From: Vandiemenella viatica
Taxonomy: Eukaryota; Arthropoda; Insecta; Orthoptera; Morabidae
Reading direction: 5' to 3'
DNA length: 64,000 bases
Assembly: GCA_031002005.1 (NCBI GenBank)
Contig: JARYHS010013630.1
Span: 32,389,504 to 32,453,503 of the forward strand
This document shows positions 11,722-23,807 of this stretch, in pieces (within the stretch, counting starts at the first letter, position 1; every line of letters starts with the position of its first letter). The notes beneath the pieces are model-generated. The model saw only the letters and a program-made list of their open reading frames with translations. It made no database searches and was not told where the DNA came from. The position numbers and the translations under genes are program-made.

Positions 11722-11966
11722 TTTTTTTTTTGCTTATGGCTTTACGTCTCGTCTACGTCGAGGTCATTAGAGGCGGTAAAGGACTGAAGACAAGGGATGG
11801 AAAGGAATTCGACCATGGCCTTTTGCAGGAAGCATTCAGGCATTCGCCTGGAGTGATTTGGGGAAACCATGGAAAACCCAAATTTGAATGCCCAGACGGG
11901 GATTCGATCCCGCGTCCTCATGAATGCGAGGCCGGAGCGCTACCGCTCGCACACAACGCTCGTTCC
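11722..11966 (-). repeat. SINE-1 copy
   Basis: This is an antisense copy. The T-run at 11722-11731 is the poly-A tail, followed by GCTTATGGCTTTACGTCTCG, CCATGGTTTCCCC (reverse) and the B-box reverse complement GGATTCGATCC near 11900. The tRNA-like head ends near 11966. The + strand open frame here is a shadow. Confidence 0.88.
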
Positions 11967-12552
11967 CTCAGATGAGTTTCAAAAGATACCAGAGACGTTT
12001 AAATTGATAACATTTCACAAGTTTCCCACGATGGTACCAAATTAAAAGCGTACATGCCAGAAACATCAGAATAAAATATGGTTATTAGTTATCATGCACA
12101 GTATACACTCAGGATTTCATGTTGTGCTCGACCATAAACGGTCAGCTTCTAGAACACTAATTCCTCCAGGAAGCAGGTTGTACGGTATATGCTCCATGGT
12201 TCTTAGCTCTTCTCAGTCGCTTTCGGTCAGGAAATGCCGTTTTTGGAGACGTTTAATTCCAGTACTCAGGCTGTTAAGAGCTCTATTTATGAGCAGGTGA
12301 CAGTTTTGGCCAGCTAATGTTTCAGTGACACTAGTTCCAAACGGGCGAGTGTTGTGTAATACCTTAGTCTGAAACGATTATAACAGATACGCTATGTACT
12401 GATGTGTTGCTGCTATCTTTAAAGTGTTTCCAAGGATCCGTATATACCACTTTTAACTTCTACCCTTTTACCATGAAACGGGATTTACTCCGAAAAACAT
12501 AACAATCCAGATTTCGGATCATCTGTTCAGAATACTATTTTTGGAACAAAAA

Positions 12553-12738
12553 CTTTAATTTAATTGCGATGGAGCGTGCAGTCCGGCGGCAATTTCCCTA
12601 CACACCCATTTTCGTTTTTTCTGAACCTACCTACTTTTTTCCTCTACAAATTTCAACTTTAAATTCTTTTAGAGTTTTTTTGGTAAATTATTCATCACTT
12701 CTCTTGGTGGCTTATTCATTCCCTTTAATAAACAGAAA
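12553..12738 (-). mobile_element. LINE-A 3' end fragment
   Basis: An antisense copy of the LINE-A 3' terminus: the tail TTTAATTTAATTGCGATGG, then CAATTTCCCTACACACCC and the reverse of the ORF2 C-terminus. It is severely 5' truncated, and the plus-strand frame over it is a shadow. Confidence 0.8.
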
Positions 12739-13279
12739 AACGGCATCTGTACTTAGTATGCAGAGACAAATAAAACTGGGCAGTGCATAAACAAGGCAAA
12801 CAAATCAGTCGTTTTGGAAACACTGGCGATATCAACAAAAATCGGAAAAACTGGGAAATGGCCCACCTAAGACTGATGTGCAAAATATGATGAATGTGAT
12901 AAATATGAAAATTTGGGGGTTAAATATGCTGGACTTGATGTTTACTCAATTTAGTTACATCATTAGAAAATACTCTAGCTTACCATAAGTGTGATGTTCC
13001 TTTTCGAATAGTGGCCTCAATGCAAGAGTTTAGGTAGGAAGCTGTTTGAACTGTACGAAACGCAGGCAAGTACACAAGCAAAAGAAGAAGAATACTCCAT
13101 GTCGACCATTAGTTTTGTTAGGTTGAGTTGTGTATTTTTAAGTTTTCAGTTATGTGAAACATTGAGTACAGACGATGTTACTTCTCAGTTGGCATAACTG
13201 TCTTATCAGCGAGTCTTTTATTTTCACCTTCATCGTTTTTTACTATTGATCTTTAACGTCTGATGACGCTATTTCAACC
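12739..13279. other. no gene recognised
   Basis: Nothing I can assign. Sequence is AT-rich without conserved motifs on either strand. Confidence 0.5.
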
Positions 13280-13440
13280 TACAGACCATCGAGCAGCTTT
13301 GAGATTCATATTCCAGGAGTCCCCAGTTCGAGTCCGGACGAGGTAATGGACGTTTTAAATTAAGTGTTCTGTTTGTCTTGTGTTATCCTTGCTGTAGCAT
13401 ACGCTGAATGTAATAAAAATTCTCGACTACGACTGTATTT
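13280..13440 (+). repeat. SINE-2-like tRNA-derived fragment
   Basis: CAGTTCGAGTCCGGACGAGG is a B-box with a tRNA T-arm. It is followed by TTTTAAATTAAGTGTTCTG, which resembles the body after the B-box in the SINE-2 copies at 48161 and 59597 (GTTTAAGTGTTGTGTG). The head is decayed. Confidence 0.5.
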
Positions 13441-14051
13441 GCACCTGTAAATCTTGTCCAAGTGGCCTCACAGACTGAATGCAATATTTAAAACTGAATA
13501 TATACAGCAAAAGAAAATGAACGCCTCCTTGTTACAATCCACTGTAGCGGTCGGACGATAAATGTCAGTGGACGCTTTGTGAAAAACAGTAAGCACACGT
13601 CTAGTTAGGTTCTCTTATAACAACTGTTAGGAAAAGTGTTTTACTTCAGTCCATGTTGATGATGAGTGAATTCTGGCGGCTTCTAAGACAGTTAAAAGTT
13701 TCGGGTGCTTTCTAGGATCTAAAAACAAGCGACGAGAGTACAGCCAATGATCCGCTATTTGCACCGCATGGAATAAATTATATCCAGAGAAAACTATCAT
13801 TGTCTCCGATTCACCGATGGCAGTGAAGATGGTTGTGATTTTAAGTGAAAGACCATCTGGTATTAAAAATTAGCTAGGAATTAAAAGCAAATCTTCTACC
13901 CATATTTCGTTGTAACAAATCTGAATTCATCATCTCATTCAGTTTTCATTCACTGTGATGAGTACAGAATTAAAGCATTTCTTCTATCTATCCATATTTT
14001 GCTATAACAAATCAAATTTCGCCATCTCATCCTATTTCCATTGAATATTTT
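13441..14051. other. no gene recognised
   Basis: No motif or repeat assignable. An internal direct similarity (TTCTACCCATATTTCG near 13895 and TTCTATCTATCCATATTTTG near 13981, each followed by an ACAAATC block and CATCTCAT) points to an old short duplication. Confidence 0.45.
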
Positions 14052-14290
14052 CTGAGCAAGGTGGGTGAACAGTAACGCTCTGGCTTAGCTCCGGCCAAAC
14101 CAGATATGCATTTTCAATTGTTTTCCCAAATAACTCCAGGCGAATGCTGGGATGATCCTTTCAAAGGTCATGGCTGAATACGAGTACATTCCCGTTCCTT
14201 GCCTCGAGTACTTTCCGCCTCTATTCTCTCGACGTCGATGAGGCGTAAAACCAGAAAAAGAGAGAGACAGAAAGAAAAAAGAAAATAAAA
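14052..14290 (+). repeat. SINE-1 copy
   Basis: GAGCAAGGTGGGTGAACAG at the head, CCAAATAACTCCAGGCGAAT in the body and GACGTCGATGAGGCGTAAAA before an A-rich tail. The B-box is lost by a small deletion near 14095. Confidence 0.8.
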
Positions 14291-14454
14291 GTTACTGTGT
14301 GGAATTACGTATTTGCGGAGGTCGCTGTAAATCGTCGAGACATTAACATCTTACTGTATGCGTCAATGAGCGAGAGTCTACTGGTACCTTCCGCAGTCAG
14401 TGGTCGCTCAGGAAGCCTCGAGGGGCGTGAAGGCGTCGGCATACCATATGCCAA

Positions 14455-14702
14455 CAATTTTGTTGCTTATGGATTTACGCCTCGTTGACGTCGAGGTAAT
14501 TAAAAGTGGGAAAGGACTGAAGGCAAGCAACGGGAAGGATATAAACCACGGCCTTTTGAAGGAACCATCCCTCCATTCGATTGGAGTGATTTGGGGAAAC
14601 CATGGAAAACCAAAATTTAGATGTCCAGACGGGGATTCAAACCCGCGTCCTCCCGAGTGCGAGACCAGAGCGTTACCGCTCACCCACCACGCTCGGTTCC
14701 CC
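14455..14702 (-). repeat. SINE-1 copy
   Basis: A full antisense copy running from the tail GTTGCTTATGGATTTACGCC to the head at about 14702 (ACCACGCTCGG reversed). The B-box is intact apart from one change (GGATTCAAACC on the plus strand). It lies about 165 bp from an opposite-strand copy, so the pair could form a long RNA hairpin if co-transcribed. Confidence 0.9.
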
Positions 14703-16499
14703 ATGTCTGTTGATCAGTGACATTGAACCAACAGCTATTCAGATTGTGATTCTGAACATATTGTACATCTTTCGAAACGAGTTATGATACCACTTTTTGT
14801 CAAGACGTTATGTCAACTTATAAACTTAGAATCAGTCGGAATCCAACTTAAGGCAGAGTTCGAAAGTTGTATCTTTATAACCCGGAAAGGAGTAATTTAT
14901 AACCTGTCTACCTCCAAAGAAAACTCAGCACATTGCAGATTTCATGGTGATCATCCCGTGCCGGCCACTAGGAAATCCAAACACATTGAATTGATTGGCC
15001 ATGAAGCGACACAGATTTAAACATTGGTTTACATTAAATAAATTTACTGTTTAGTCATTGGCTAAAGACATCTTCTTATACCCCACCCTACTTCCGTTCA
15101 CCGTGTCATCCAAGAGATTTCTTCAATTCCCAGAAACGCTGTGTTATTCGAAAGTCATGATTTTTGGCTCTTGTGAAACCTCGCAATTTATCACTGTTCA
15201 AGTCAAAATTCCCCCGATCCCTGGAGATGTTTTGAACAACAGCTTTTGTCACCTTGTTTTCTGAGTGTAAACTCCAACCCATAGAACAGATTAAATTGAT
15301 AGTCCAACGTGTACAAAGGGCTACGGACTACCTGCGTTTCCGCGTAGGTACATTGTCCGTTTTTCAAGGTGGACGACCGAAAGCAGCTTCAATACCGGCT
15401 CTCAATGTTTCACGTGTCCACAAAAATTTCTAAAGAATTTAATATTAATTTATAACATTACTGTTGCTAAAATGACATTATTATTCACCTGGAATAGTGT
15501 CATTCCAATATAATATCGCAACAGGTACATGCTGAAAAACATGGGTGAAGAATAGAGTTAGCGGAACATTGTCGTTGAATAAAAAATACATCTGCTGCCA
15601 CCTAAATGAAGGGGCAGGATCATCGATAATTAGAGGAGATACAAATGGAGGAAAAGATTAGAATATGTGAAGCAGATTATTGATAACCCAGATTGTAATG
15701 TAGAAATGAGCTCAGACAAGGAAATAAGTGAGAATTCGTAATATCGGTAAATATCTGATGACTTAATTTTATCAACAAACACTGAAAGAAGCTTTCTGTA
15801 AAATGATCTGCATTATGACTTAAAAGTGGTTTATTTTATCGGTTCAGTATTTTGGCGACATGTAAGATTGTTAATAACAATTACATAAATCAGAAAATTA
15901 CAAATTCGACAACTCTGTATATCACAGCGTGTTGAGGCTCATTGCGTACTTGATACCATCAGAGAGCTCTACTATTTACCAGTTTTGCTCGAAAACGAAG
16001 CTGGTTGGTTTACGTGAGAGAGCCTTGTGCAGAACTCAGGTAAACGTCAGCTTTGGAGAGAAACATCTTTGACGCCGATGATCAATTTTGAAACCATGTA
16101 GCAGACTGCGCTGGAATAGCATAGCTTGGAAGATAAAATGATTCGTGTTCCATCCTGGCAGGTTCAAGACGAACCCAGATAATTTGAATAAATCTTTCAG
16201 TAAGAATTGAGAATAGGATAATCTCTCAGTGCTTGAGACGTTAGGCAGAGGACTCCCCACGCCGCACCACGTTACCGCTCGAGCTACTAGTGCAGTCGTT
16301 CGGTTCCAGTAGCTGTGTTAATACACAATCAACATTCATCTTAGAACACTTTTCAATAAAACAGTATTAATACATGACAAATTAACGTCATAATAAAAAA
16401 ACTTTTGCTTATATTGTTCAAAACTTAGAAACTATAAAAGATGGAAGTATTCGTCGTTTAAATACAGACTATGATTGATATCTGGGACAAATTTCAAGT
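14703..16499. other. no gene recognised; SINE tail remnant near 14970
   Basis: No coding motifs. CACATTGAATTGATTGGCC at 14981-14999 resembles the tail blocks near 48355 and 63905 and is probably a SINE 3' scrap. Confidence 0.45.
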
Positions 16500-16673
16500 A
16501 TCGTATCGTTCGAGCATGGTATTCAGGGGAACGCGGGTTCCAATTGCCGTCCAACCATCCAAATTTCGCTCTTTCTTGGTTTCTCCATATCACTCTGGAA
16601 TGTTTTGTTTTTGTTTCAAAAGGCCATGGCCGAATTCCATCTCGTTCCTTGTCCCCAACACTCTCCTGCCACT

Positions 16674-16705
<32 letters not shown>
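16500..16705 (+). repeat. SINE-1 copy ending in a TA microsatellite
   Basis: Body of SINE-1 (GGTTCCAATTGCCGTCC, CACTCTGGAATG, AGGCCATGGCCGAATTCC). The normal poly-A tail is replaced by about 13 TA repeats at 16679-16705. The tRNA head is decayed. Confidence 0.75.
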
Positions 16706-16896
16706 TTCTAGTTCCTTTATTTATTCCAATATCTATTTTGAGATATACCCGGTAATAAAAGTTGTTTGAAATCATCTCCATTTTTTAACGAAAAACTGAC
16801 TTAGTTCTGTACTCAACTAGCTCTAAACATTTATACTTCACAAATTAGGGCAGGAAAAGTTTTTTTGCAAACTCCTTGAATAAATTTAGAAAACGA

Positions 16897-17212
16897 TTTA
16901 ATTTAATTGCAATGGAGCACACGCTCCGGTGGCAATTTCCCTACACACCCATCTTCCCCCTATCCTGCTCCCACCTACATTTGCCCTCCACAAATTTTAA
17001 CCTTAAATTCTTTTAACGTTTTCGGTAAGCTATTCATCATTCCCCCTGGTAACTCATTCCAATCCCTGACACCCTTACCTAAAAAAGAAAATCTTCCCAC
17101 ACCCATGTGCCTGAAATTGAGTGCCAGCTTGTGGTCATGGTCATCTTTTCCCTTCCATGAACTACTTATCATACCTACTGCAATATCTTTCCATGCCTCA
17201 TCGCCAGTATAT
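16897..17212 (-). mobile_element. LINE-A 3' end fragment
   Basis: On the minus strand TGDEAWKDIAVGM, KLALNFRHMGVGRFSFLGKG and RDWNELPGGMMN read as the C-terminus of LINE ORF2, followed by the 3' UTR (CTCCGGTGGCAATTTCCC reversed) and an AATTTAATTTAA-type tail at 16897. The ORF2 tail is open here for about 80 codons, better preserved than in the other copies. Confidence 0.85.
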
Positions 17213-19887
17213 TTTCGGTTTGGGTTCAGAGAAAGACACAACATGCAAAGTCTCCTACTTATTCGATTTAAGTGATAGAGACTTATGTCAGACGAACGGA
17301 TAGCGGAGCTCGACTTTCGGTCGGGTACGGAATACCAAAAATGAAGATCTTTGTTGAAAATAGGATGTTTGTGACAGATGTATCAACGGATATAGAGACA
17401 GTACAAAACTATTAAACAGAGTTATCCATTGTGCCTCCTGTGGAGGAATGTAATTATTAATTAAGACTTTTTCGTCTCATGTACTTACAGTTCGTATTAG
17501 TTGTGAGTACAGTAGATTAAGTGTCTCGAAATAAGAACTGATTGCATAATGAGTTACAATGTCTGAAGAATTAAGATCAAAAGATCTCTTTGCATTTTGC
17601 TCGAGTGGAGTGGAAGATATATGTTGCCTGTTTCGAAACTTGCGATCTGTTCTTGCCTGATGATTATCATGCACCATATGTTATCTGTCGCTGACGACGA
17701 GCAAATATTTGAACTCTGTATTTTATCTCCGCTATCGCTTACGTGCAACAGAATGCTGTAACTTAGTTATTCGCGAGTAAAAGGTCGTGCTTTTATAACC
17801 TCATACTATGCACTTGATACTGAAATTCAGTTAGCGACGGAACCGAATAAAAAAATCAGTTCATCAAGACTTAAAAATATCTCTTTGGCCTAGTGATTAA
17901 ACCATCATTAAAACATAGAATACCTGAACATGCGCAATTTCAACATAGCATTTTGTTTTTACTCTTTCATGCGTACAACTACGGAAATAAAATGCGCCTT
18001 CTTTCGTGCAACAAACTACCTTGAACCTCAAGCAAAATATTTTATACTTATCCTGAGTACATCCAAATCGCCTCCTTTTCTGTTAACAGTACTGTCGCTG
18101 CAAGAAACTATACATTTTCATATACTGGCAAATATAACTATCAAGTGGACCAAGCAAATGTTATACAAAAAACACTGCATCGTATTGCAGAAACTTGACC
18201 TACACTGAACCCACTGGTGGACAACCGCGATCCCAAAAGAAAACCAAATACAGTAGCATCACAAACCACAATGCTAAACGTCAGAGTGACGGTTTTTTGG
18301 CTCGAGTTAAAGACGCGAGCACTTTGTTCACACCAGAGGTATTTAACATTTTTTACATACCGTCCACTTTTGTATCAATATTAGTAGCAAAATTTTCTAA
18401 CCGTCCGCCGGTTCCACAGTAATGGTGATGTACAAAGCAGGGAAGAAACTTTATAAAACTTATGAAGTAGATACACAGCAGGTTAAAGCCAATAATAATA
18501 ATTACTTGCCAAATAATTTACGTCGTACTTTCGCTACCTTCGGCAGAACAGTCTTTGTAAAACGACTTACTGTAGTTAAATCTTTTTTATTTATACTTTG
18601 CCTGTATAAAAGCACGAATTTTGGTGAAATTACATATTATTATTTAATTTATTAATGAGATTCCTAATGCTGGTGCTGCTAAAATAAAAACTGGGTATCT
18701 AGCTCAATTTTTGTAAGGAACAAACGATGGTATTCTCTTTCGGAAATATTCATTTGGCGACTGTATGATTAACAGCACTGAAGCCTGATTACATAAAATA
18801 TGAAAAGGTACCGTTAAAATGAATATAAGTTGCCAAACATTTAGATATGCCAGGCGTTTTTTTTGCTTTTTTTTTCTTTTCTTAATTTTGCCACAGGTTT
18901 TCATATCCATCACTATCAAGTTTATGTTTACTTTCTCTTGTCAAGTGGTATCAGATGCTTTAATATTTACGTTATAATGATTTTTCATCCTATCTACACC
19001 TCGATTTTTAAATCGTTTTTCAGTATCTAAAATTCGTTGAAGTGGCTACTCAATCTGTCGATTCCTCTGGAGTTATCGTTTATAGATAATAATTCAGGAA
19101 ACTGATGAAATTCTCTTTTCAATATATTACAACGAAAGTTTGTCAATAAATAATGACACACACAACACTTTGGTAACCTATAAAAGTTTTATTAGCTCCT
19201 TGAAGCTGCAAATTGTCATCAGTAAAATCTCTTTTAAAAACTTGAAAAGTCGAATAATTATTATTATTATTTTTTAAAGTGCTTCGGTTTCGTACAGAAT
19301 CCCTACCGCCCACCACGAAAGTTGGGAGACGCCCACTAGTCATTCATGTATGAATGAATTCTTGCGAGAGTTGAACGGCAGTTCGTGTAAGCGCTCGTGC
19401 ACGAGCACGAGGCGAGGCGAGGCGAGAGTGTAAATGCGGCATAATATTTCAAGGCTGCCCAACCAATTTTGGAGATGGGCCACAATTTCGACTCTAAGTT
19501 AGTCTGTGGGCCACACAATACTTATATATAGTTACAATAGATATTTAAATATAACAAAGATACAAGTAACACAGTTTAAATTACAATCAAAAATCATCGA
19601 AGAGACCTTTCAAGAGGTTTTTTAATTATATCCAAAAAGTAAAAAAAAAACATCAGTGAGACCTTTGCAGAGGTTTTTGGGTTAGCATATTCCAGACCGT
19701 TGCTATTGGCGGGCAAGTTCAAATGCGCTGGCAAACCACTTCGTGGATCCCGGACCTGGGGGTTGAGCAGCCTTCTAATATATGCATCTTAAAGTCATCA
19801 GAAAACAAAAGATTGTCTCGTTTCCGTCTCTAGACAACTATATGGTTGTTGTTTTGAGATCGGAAGGCATGTGAGAACCTTACAAAC
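17213..19887. other. no gene recognised
   Basis: AT-rich sequence without recognisable protein motifs. The patch at 19350-19510 (GAGGCGAGGCGAGGCGAGAG and GGCTGCCCAACC...GGGCCAC) looks like a simple repeat beside a MITE end, but no complete element can be drawn. Confidence 0.5.
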
Positions 19888-19901
19888 TGAGTACTAACAG
19901 T

Positions 19902-20117
19902 GTGAGTGGAGACTTTCCCGGCGTGTTGATGAAATATAATCTTCACGGGTGTTCAGCCGGATGGTGTCAAAGTAACACGACGTTTCAACAGCAAGCTCGG
20001 CTGTCTTCATCAGGTATCGGTGTCTGCTGGCTGTCGTAAGCTGGCTGTCACCGCGTCGACTGACTTAGCTCCTCGACGCACCTCCTTATCTACCTGAACA
20101 CCCGTGAAGATTATATT
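19902..20117. mobile_element. 216-bp retroposed unit with 14-bp target-site duplication and inverted ends
   Basis: The unit is flanked by perfect TGAGTACTAACAGT repeats (19888-19901 and 20118-20131). Inside, AAATATAATCTTCACGGGTG near 19939 is mirrored by CACCCGTGAAGATTATATTT ending at 20117. The interior has ACGTTTCAACAGCAAGCTCG followed by TGTCTTCATCAGG. A 14-bp duplication points to target-primed insertion, yet inverted ends are more typical of DNA elements. I do not recognise the family. Confidence 0.65.
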
Positions 20118-20359
20118 TGAGTACTAACAGTTTCAGAAGACATAAATGAATGTTTACTGTTCACAAAGATTTAATTTCAGTCGGAATGAAGCAGTACAAT
20201 TGTAATGGGGGTTTTTAATGGAAAAAAAGGAATAAATAAATAATCTTTAAAAGTAAGATTTTAAACGGCGGCTGTAGAAGCACAGCTGAAATGCTGACGC
20301 GCAAGAGAAAGGGCATCGAACGAAGTAAGCACGATCAAATGTAAAGTGGGTTAGCATCC

Positions 20360-20498
20360 TTCTAGAACATTCGGGAGGTCACCGACTGAAGTCACGCGCC
20401 AACGTTCGAGAACCTTCGATGCAAAGACAGGAATCACGTGTACCGGTGTGTGGCTTATGCTATAAAAGCAAGGCAGGAGAGTGCCTTGACCTCGCAGT
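20360..20498 (+). promoter_or_regulatory. heat-shock-type promoter: two HSEs, TATA box, initiator
   Basis: Two perfect three-unit heat-shock elements of the form TTCnnGAAnnTTC are present: TTCTAGAACATTC at 20360-20372 and TTCGAGAACCTTC at 20405-20417. TATAAAAG follows at 20461-20468 and GCAGTC (initiator-like) with its A at 20496. This order and spacing is that of HSF-controlled genes. It directly precedes the short coding exon at 20524. It could alternatively be the promoter of an unrecognised LTR element; no matching second LTR was seen. Confidence 0.65.
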
Positions 20499-20523
20499 CT
20501 GGAAGTATACCAACGCAGTCACT

Positions 20524-20588
20524 ATGTCGGATCAGGGATCGACGTCGAGAAGCCAGCTGGGTCCGCTCCTTGATGCCAAAGTTAATAT
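20524..20588 (+). CDS. candidate first coding exon of a heat-inducible gene
   Basis: ATG at 20524 opens 21 codons (MSDQGSTSRS...LLDAKVN) plus two bases and ends at AT|GTAAGT (GT at 20589), a strong splice donor; a stop follows only if the intron is read through. The 5' UTR would be about 28 bases from the initiator. The exon is too short to identify the protein. Serine-rich, polar N-terminus without signal peptide suggests a cytosolic or nuclear product. No downstream exon was recognised between here and the repeats at 22.28 kb. Support comes mainly from the promoter, start and donor being in order. Confidence 0.5.
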
Positions 20589-20594
20589 GTAAGT

Positions 20595-22281
20595 CTGCTT
20601 CTACAGTTTGTTGTAACTAAGCGTCTTGGATCCATTGTTGAGGGGATTCATTTAATAAGTGTAACTATCCGATGGCATTGGCACAGTAAATGAGTAACAG
20701 CATTTGAAGACTTTGCCTGATCAGTAACTTGGTTAGCCTATGCAGAGATCTAGAGTTGCAGCCGAGGGACGCAATCAGCCGGAAGACTACAGATCCAGCC
20801 AAGTAAGTGAATAGTAGAAAGAGTTGCCTTTGCCCAAGCCGTCCTGTCAATCAATCGACCAGGCTCACTAAAACGGTCGATTACACAATACTCTCTGAAG
20901 ATCGTGTCCATGTAGATAGTTCGAAGTTTTATCTCCTAACACCACGAACACCATGATAAGGTACTCGATGTTGAATAATGGAATTAATTAATTGGTTTGT
21001 CCGGTCGCTAAGTGATTTATACAATGGCCAAGGTATGTCAATTCATTCCTTAAACAGGTAGCTTCTAAAATAATGACGTCGTCGAAAAACTTTTACTTGA
21101 CTTTTATTTCGTAGAGACTTAATAAAACCAGAAATAAAACTTTACAATAGACTTCGTTTCCAAAGACTAGCACATTACAACAAACAAATGACGTTCGTCT
21201 TGCCACTATTCCGAGTAAACTTGTCAGTGACCAGTGCCAGCTTATATACAACATTAGGAGCGTTAGTCAACTCATTAGCGAATTCGATGCGGCCAGGGGT
21301 GGAGATTAAAATCCTTCCTCCCTCTGCGGTAAACACATGGACGCCACGACTGATTGTTTCTAATTAACCAACTATCACATGTGTGACATTGCAATCATTT
21401 CATCGTACGACAGGCTGTAAGCACTAAACTGGAGTCACTGCTCACTGTCCAGAGGCAATGTCACTGCAGCTGGGGATGCACCTTGTCCACCAATACGTGT
21501 CCAGGGGGCAAGAAATACAGGATTTGTCATCAAGGCGACCATTACGACGTCTACCATTACGATGTCAATATCGACGCTGCTAGGAACGGATTCACGAAGA
21601 GTGGTGCTCAGCGATAAATCACAATTCAGTTTTCATATAGATCACCTCCGAATGAGAATCTGTAGATGTCCTGGCTATCGCAATGATCCGCTTCATTGTA
21701 CTCAGCACAAATAATTAAAACTCGGTTCATTAAAAAAAAATCAATCGTTTATCCGTTTTCCAAGTTGTGCGGAGTCTGAAACTGACTAGACACAAGTAGA
21801 ACCAGCCAGTATTGTGAAACAAATGGGCCATTTATGAGTTTGCTCACGTATAGCGCAGACGATTTTGGCTTTGAGCTTGTGTGCTTTGTCGTACAGTTTG
21901 GTGAACTCATTTGCGGTGCGCCGCAGTCTAGAGTTCTTGCTATAGGGTTCTTTTGTGTGTGTGTGTGTGTGTGTGTCATTGCCTCAACGGCTGTGTATGA
22001 AGCCCCACTACCTTCGGTAGCTTTACTTCTAGGTTTCAGGATGGTTTAGTTTTGGGGCACTTTTTATTTGTTCATTTTCAGGGGAAAACCAGGGCTTTGA
22101 TCATCAGAGATGATCTTAGTGGTGAAAAACCCCTGCATTGTTCATGTGCTTCTTAGTCTGTTTTGTGGCTGGTGTAGTTTTTACTTTATTTATTGTGGTT
22201 GGTAGAGTATGCTCAGGGGCACTTTGTATTTGTGCCATTGCATAGGCATGACTGTACCGATATTTTCAGTTCTTTCGTTCC
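20595..22281. other. possible intron; no exon recognised; GT microsatellite
   Basis: No conserved coding motif. A (GT)n tract occupies about 21954-21977. Splice acceptors cannot be chosen without a protein or transcript. Confidence 0.45.
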
Positions 22282-22499
22282 TTTTTTTTTTTACCTGCTT
22301 AACGTCTCTCTAACAGCGAGGTCTTTAGAGACGGGAAAGGATGGGGGGCAAGGAATGGGAAGGAATTCGGCCATGGCCTTTTGAAGGAAGCACCCTGGCA
22401 TTTGCCTGGAGTGATTTGGGAAACCATGGAAAACCCAAATCTGCATGCCCGGACAGGGATTCGAACCGCTGTCCGCCCGAATGCGAGGCCAGAACGCCT
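22282..22499 (-). repeat. SINE-1 copy, head truncated
   Basis: T-run at 22282-22292 (poly-A tail), body and B-box reverse complement GGGATTCGAACC near 22457. The tRNA head stops at GCCAGAACGCC, where the LINE sequence starts, so the LINE insertion or a deletion removed the SINE 5' end. Confidence 0.85.
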
Positions 22500-22793
22500 T
22501 TCGTTCCTGCCCGAGGTAGTAGAGATTTATCGCCACACGGCTCTCTCCCATTGGGAGGGGAACCCCCTGGTGTGAGTTTTACGGTTGTCACTGGTCCTTG
22601 GAACCTAGCGGTGATTAGACGGGTCCAGTACAACATTCCCACTAGGTCATCAATAAGAGCGATGAGGTTTGCCGCATCGTGCGGGCCCTGTGTCCTGCCG
22701 CCGACTGCCTCGGCAACACTGACCACCCGACCTTCCCATCCGAATCCGGACACAGAAGGAACAGTACAGCTAGTAAACATGCCGTCCCTGTAA
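22500..22793 (+). mobile_element. 5' region of a Jockey-type LINE (LINE-C)
   Basis: A GC-rich leader with no coding motif lies directly between the truncated SINE and the gag-like ORF1. Jockey elements carry an internal promoter in this position. The exact 5' terminus is not defined, and the minus-strand frame over it is a shadow. Confidence 0.55.
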
Positions 22794-23685
22794 TTGTTGA
22801 GAGACGTGAATATGGAAACTGATCAGTCTATGCAATCTTTGCCTATGACGACCACTCCCAACTACGGACATGCTGACTCCCGCGTAGCGAAGTGGAGCAC
22901 CTTTCAGTTTCCAGAGGGAATAACGAAACAGTTCAGAAATGAGAGAGGAACCAACGCGAAAATCAGCGTGCTAGTGTCCCAGCTTTCTTCGACCAGCAAG
23001 ATCAAGAAAGCATCAAAGAAGAAGGGGAAGATTATGGGAGCTTTTAGTTTCACAACATCGACTCCCACGCCTAACTCCAGCGGTAAAACCGCCAAGAAGG
23101 TAATGTCTATTAACAGTAGAGCACGAACAGATCGAGGCCAGTCTGTCGGCGACGGATTCCTACTGGCACGTTGTACAGGTAGGCCCCCACCGCCGATTGA
23201 TCCCCAAAGAATAATGACCAGCAACCAGTACGAAGTACTGACACAAGAAGAGCCAGTCCAGCAGCAACAGCAACAACAGAAACAACAGCAACTGCTGCAA
23301 CCACACACTCACCAACAATCTTCCCATACAAGACAACAGCTTCCGCACATCGTGGTGCAGTTCCCAGACACATACAAAGAACTGAATCAAATTATCAAAG
23401 GAATATTAAAGGAGTGTTCATTCCAGGCTAAGACTGCCGGGGGTGATAAAACTAAACTTCAACGCAATCAACGACTATTTGGAGGCTACTGGAACACTGC
23501 AGAGAAAAGGCATTCCATATTATACCTTTCGTTCTGTTGCTGAAAAGCTGCTTACCGCGGTTTGCCGACCAATATGCCATGTACTGATATCAAAGAGGAA
23601 TTGGAAGAACAGGACTTGACATCCACAACAGTCATCAGACCCGTCCACATCACGCGCAAAACAACGACGGAGGAGGTGCAATGGA
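22794..23685 (+). pseudogene. LINE-C ORF1 (gag-like), decayed
   Basis: A frame of 249 codons begins at 22794 (alternative start MET at 22809). It is basic and Ser/Thr-rich, then holds a polyglutamine stretch (about 23259-23300) and the gag-like block KELNQIIKGILKECSFQAKT. Jockey/X-element ORF1 proteins have a related central region before zinc knuckles. The open frame ends at 23543, but similarity continues in other frames: GIPYYTFRSVAEKLL, then RGLP-like GLPTNMPCTDIKEELEEQ, up to about 23685. The CCHC knuckles expected next are missing, which suggests an internal deletion around 23685. Confidence 0.75.
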
Positions 23686-23807
23686 GCGCTTAGTCGACAT
23701 TGTCGGATCTCTTCTCACAGTGTTGACAACTCTACTGACAGGGTTTGACCAACTCGCCGCGGATATTAAGTGGGCAGTCACGACCACCCACTGAACCCTC
23801 AGGCCAG

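Noticed and set aside
14400..14720. 106-codon plus-strand frame and 98-codon minus-strand frame
   Set aside because: Both are readings of the SINE-1 copy at 14455-14702; similar peptides (GNHGKPK) recur at other SINE-1 copies.
22325..22793. Overlapping frames of about 150 codons on both strands
   Set aside because: They run across the boundary between a SINE-1 copy and the LINE-C leader, so they cannot be one protein.
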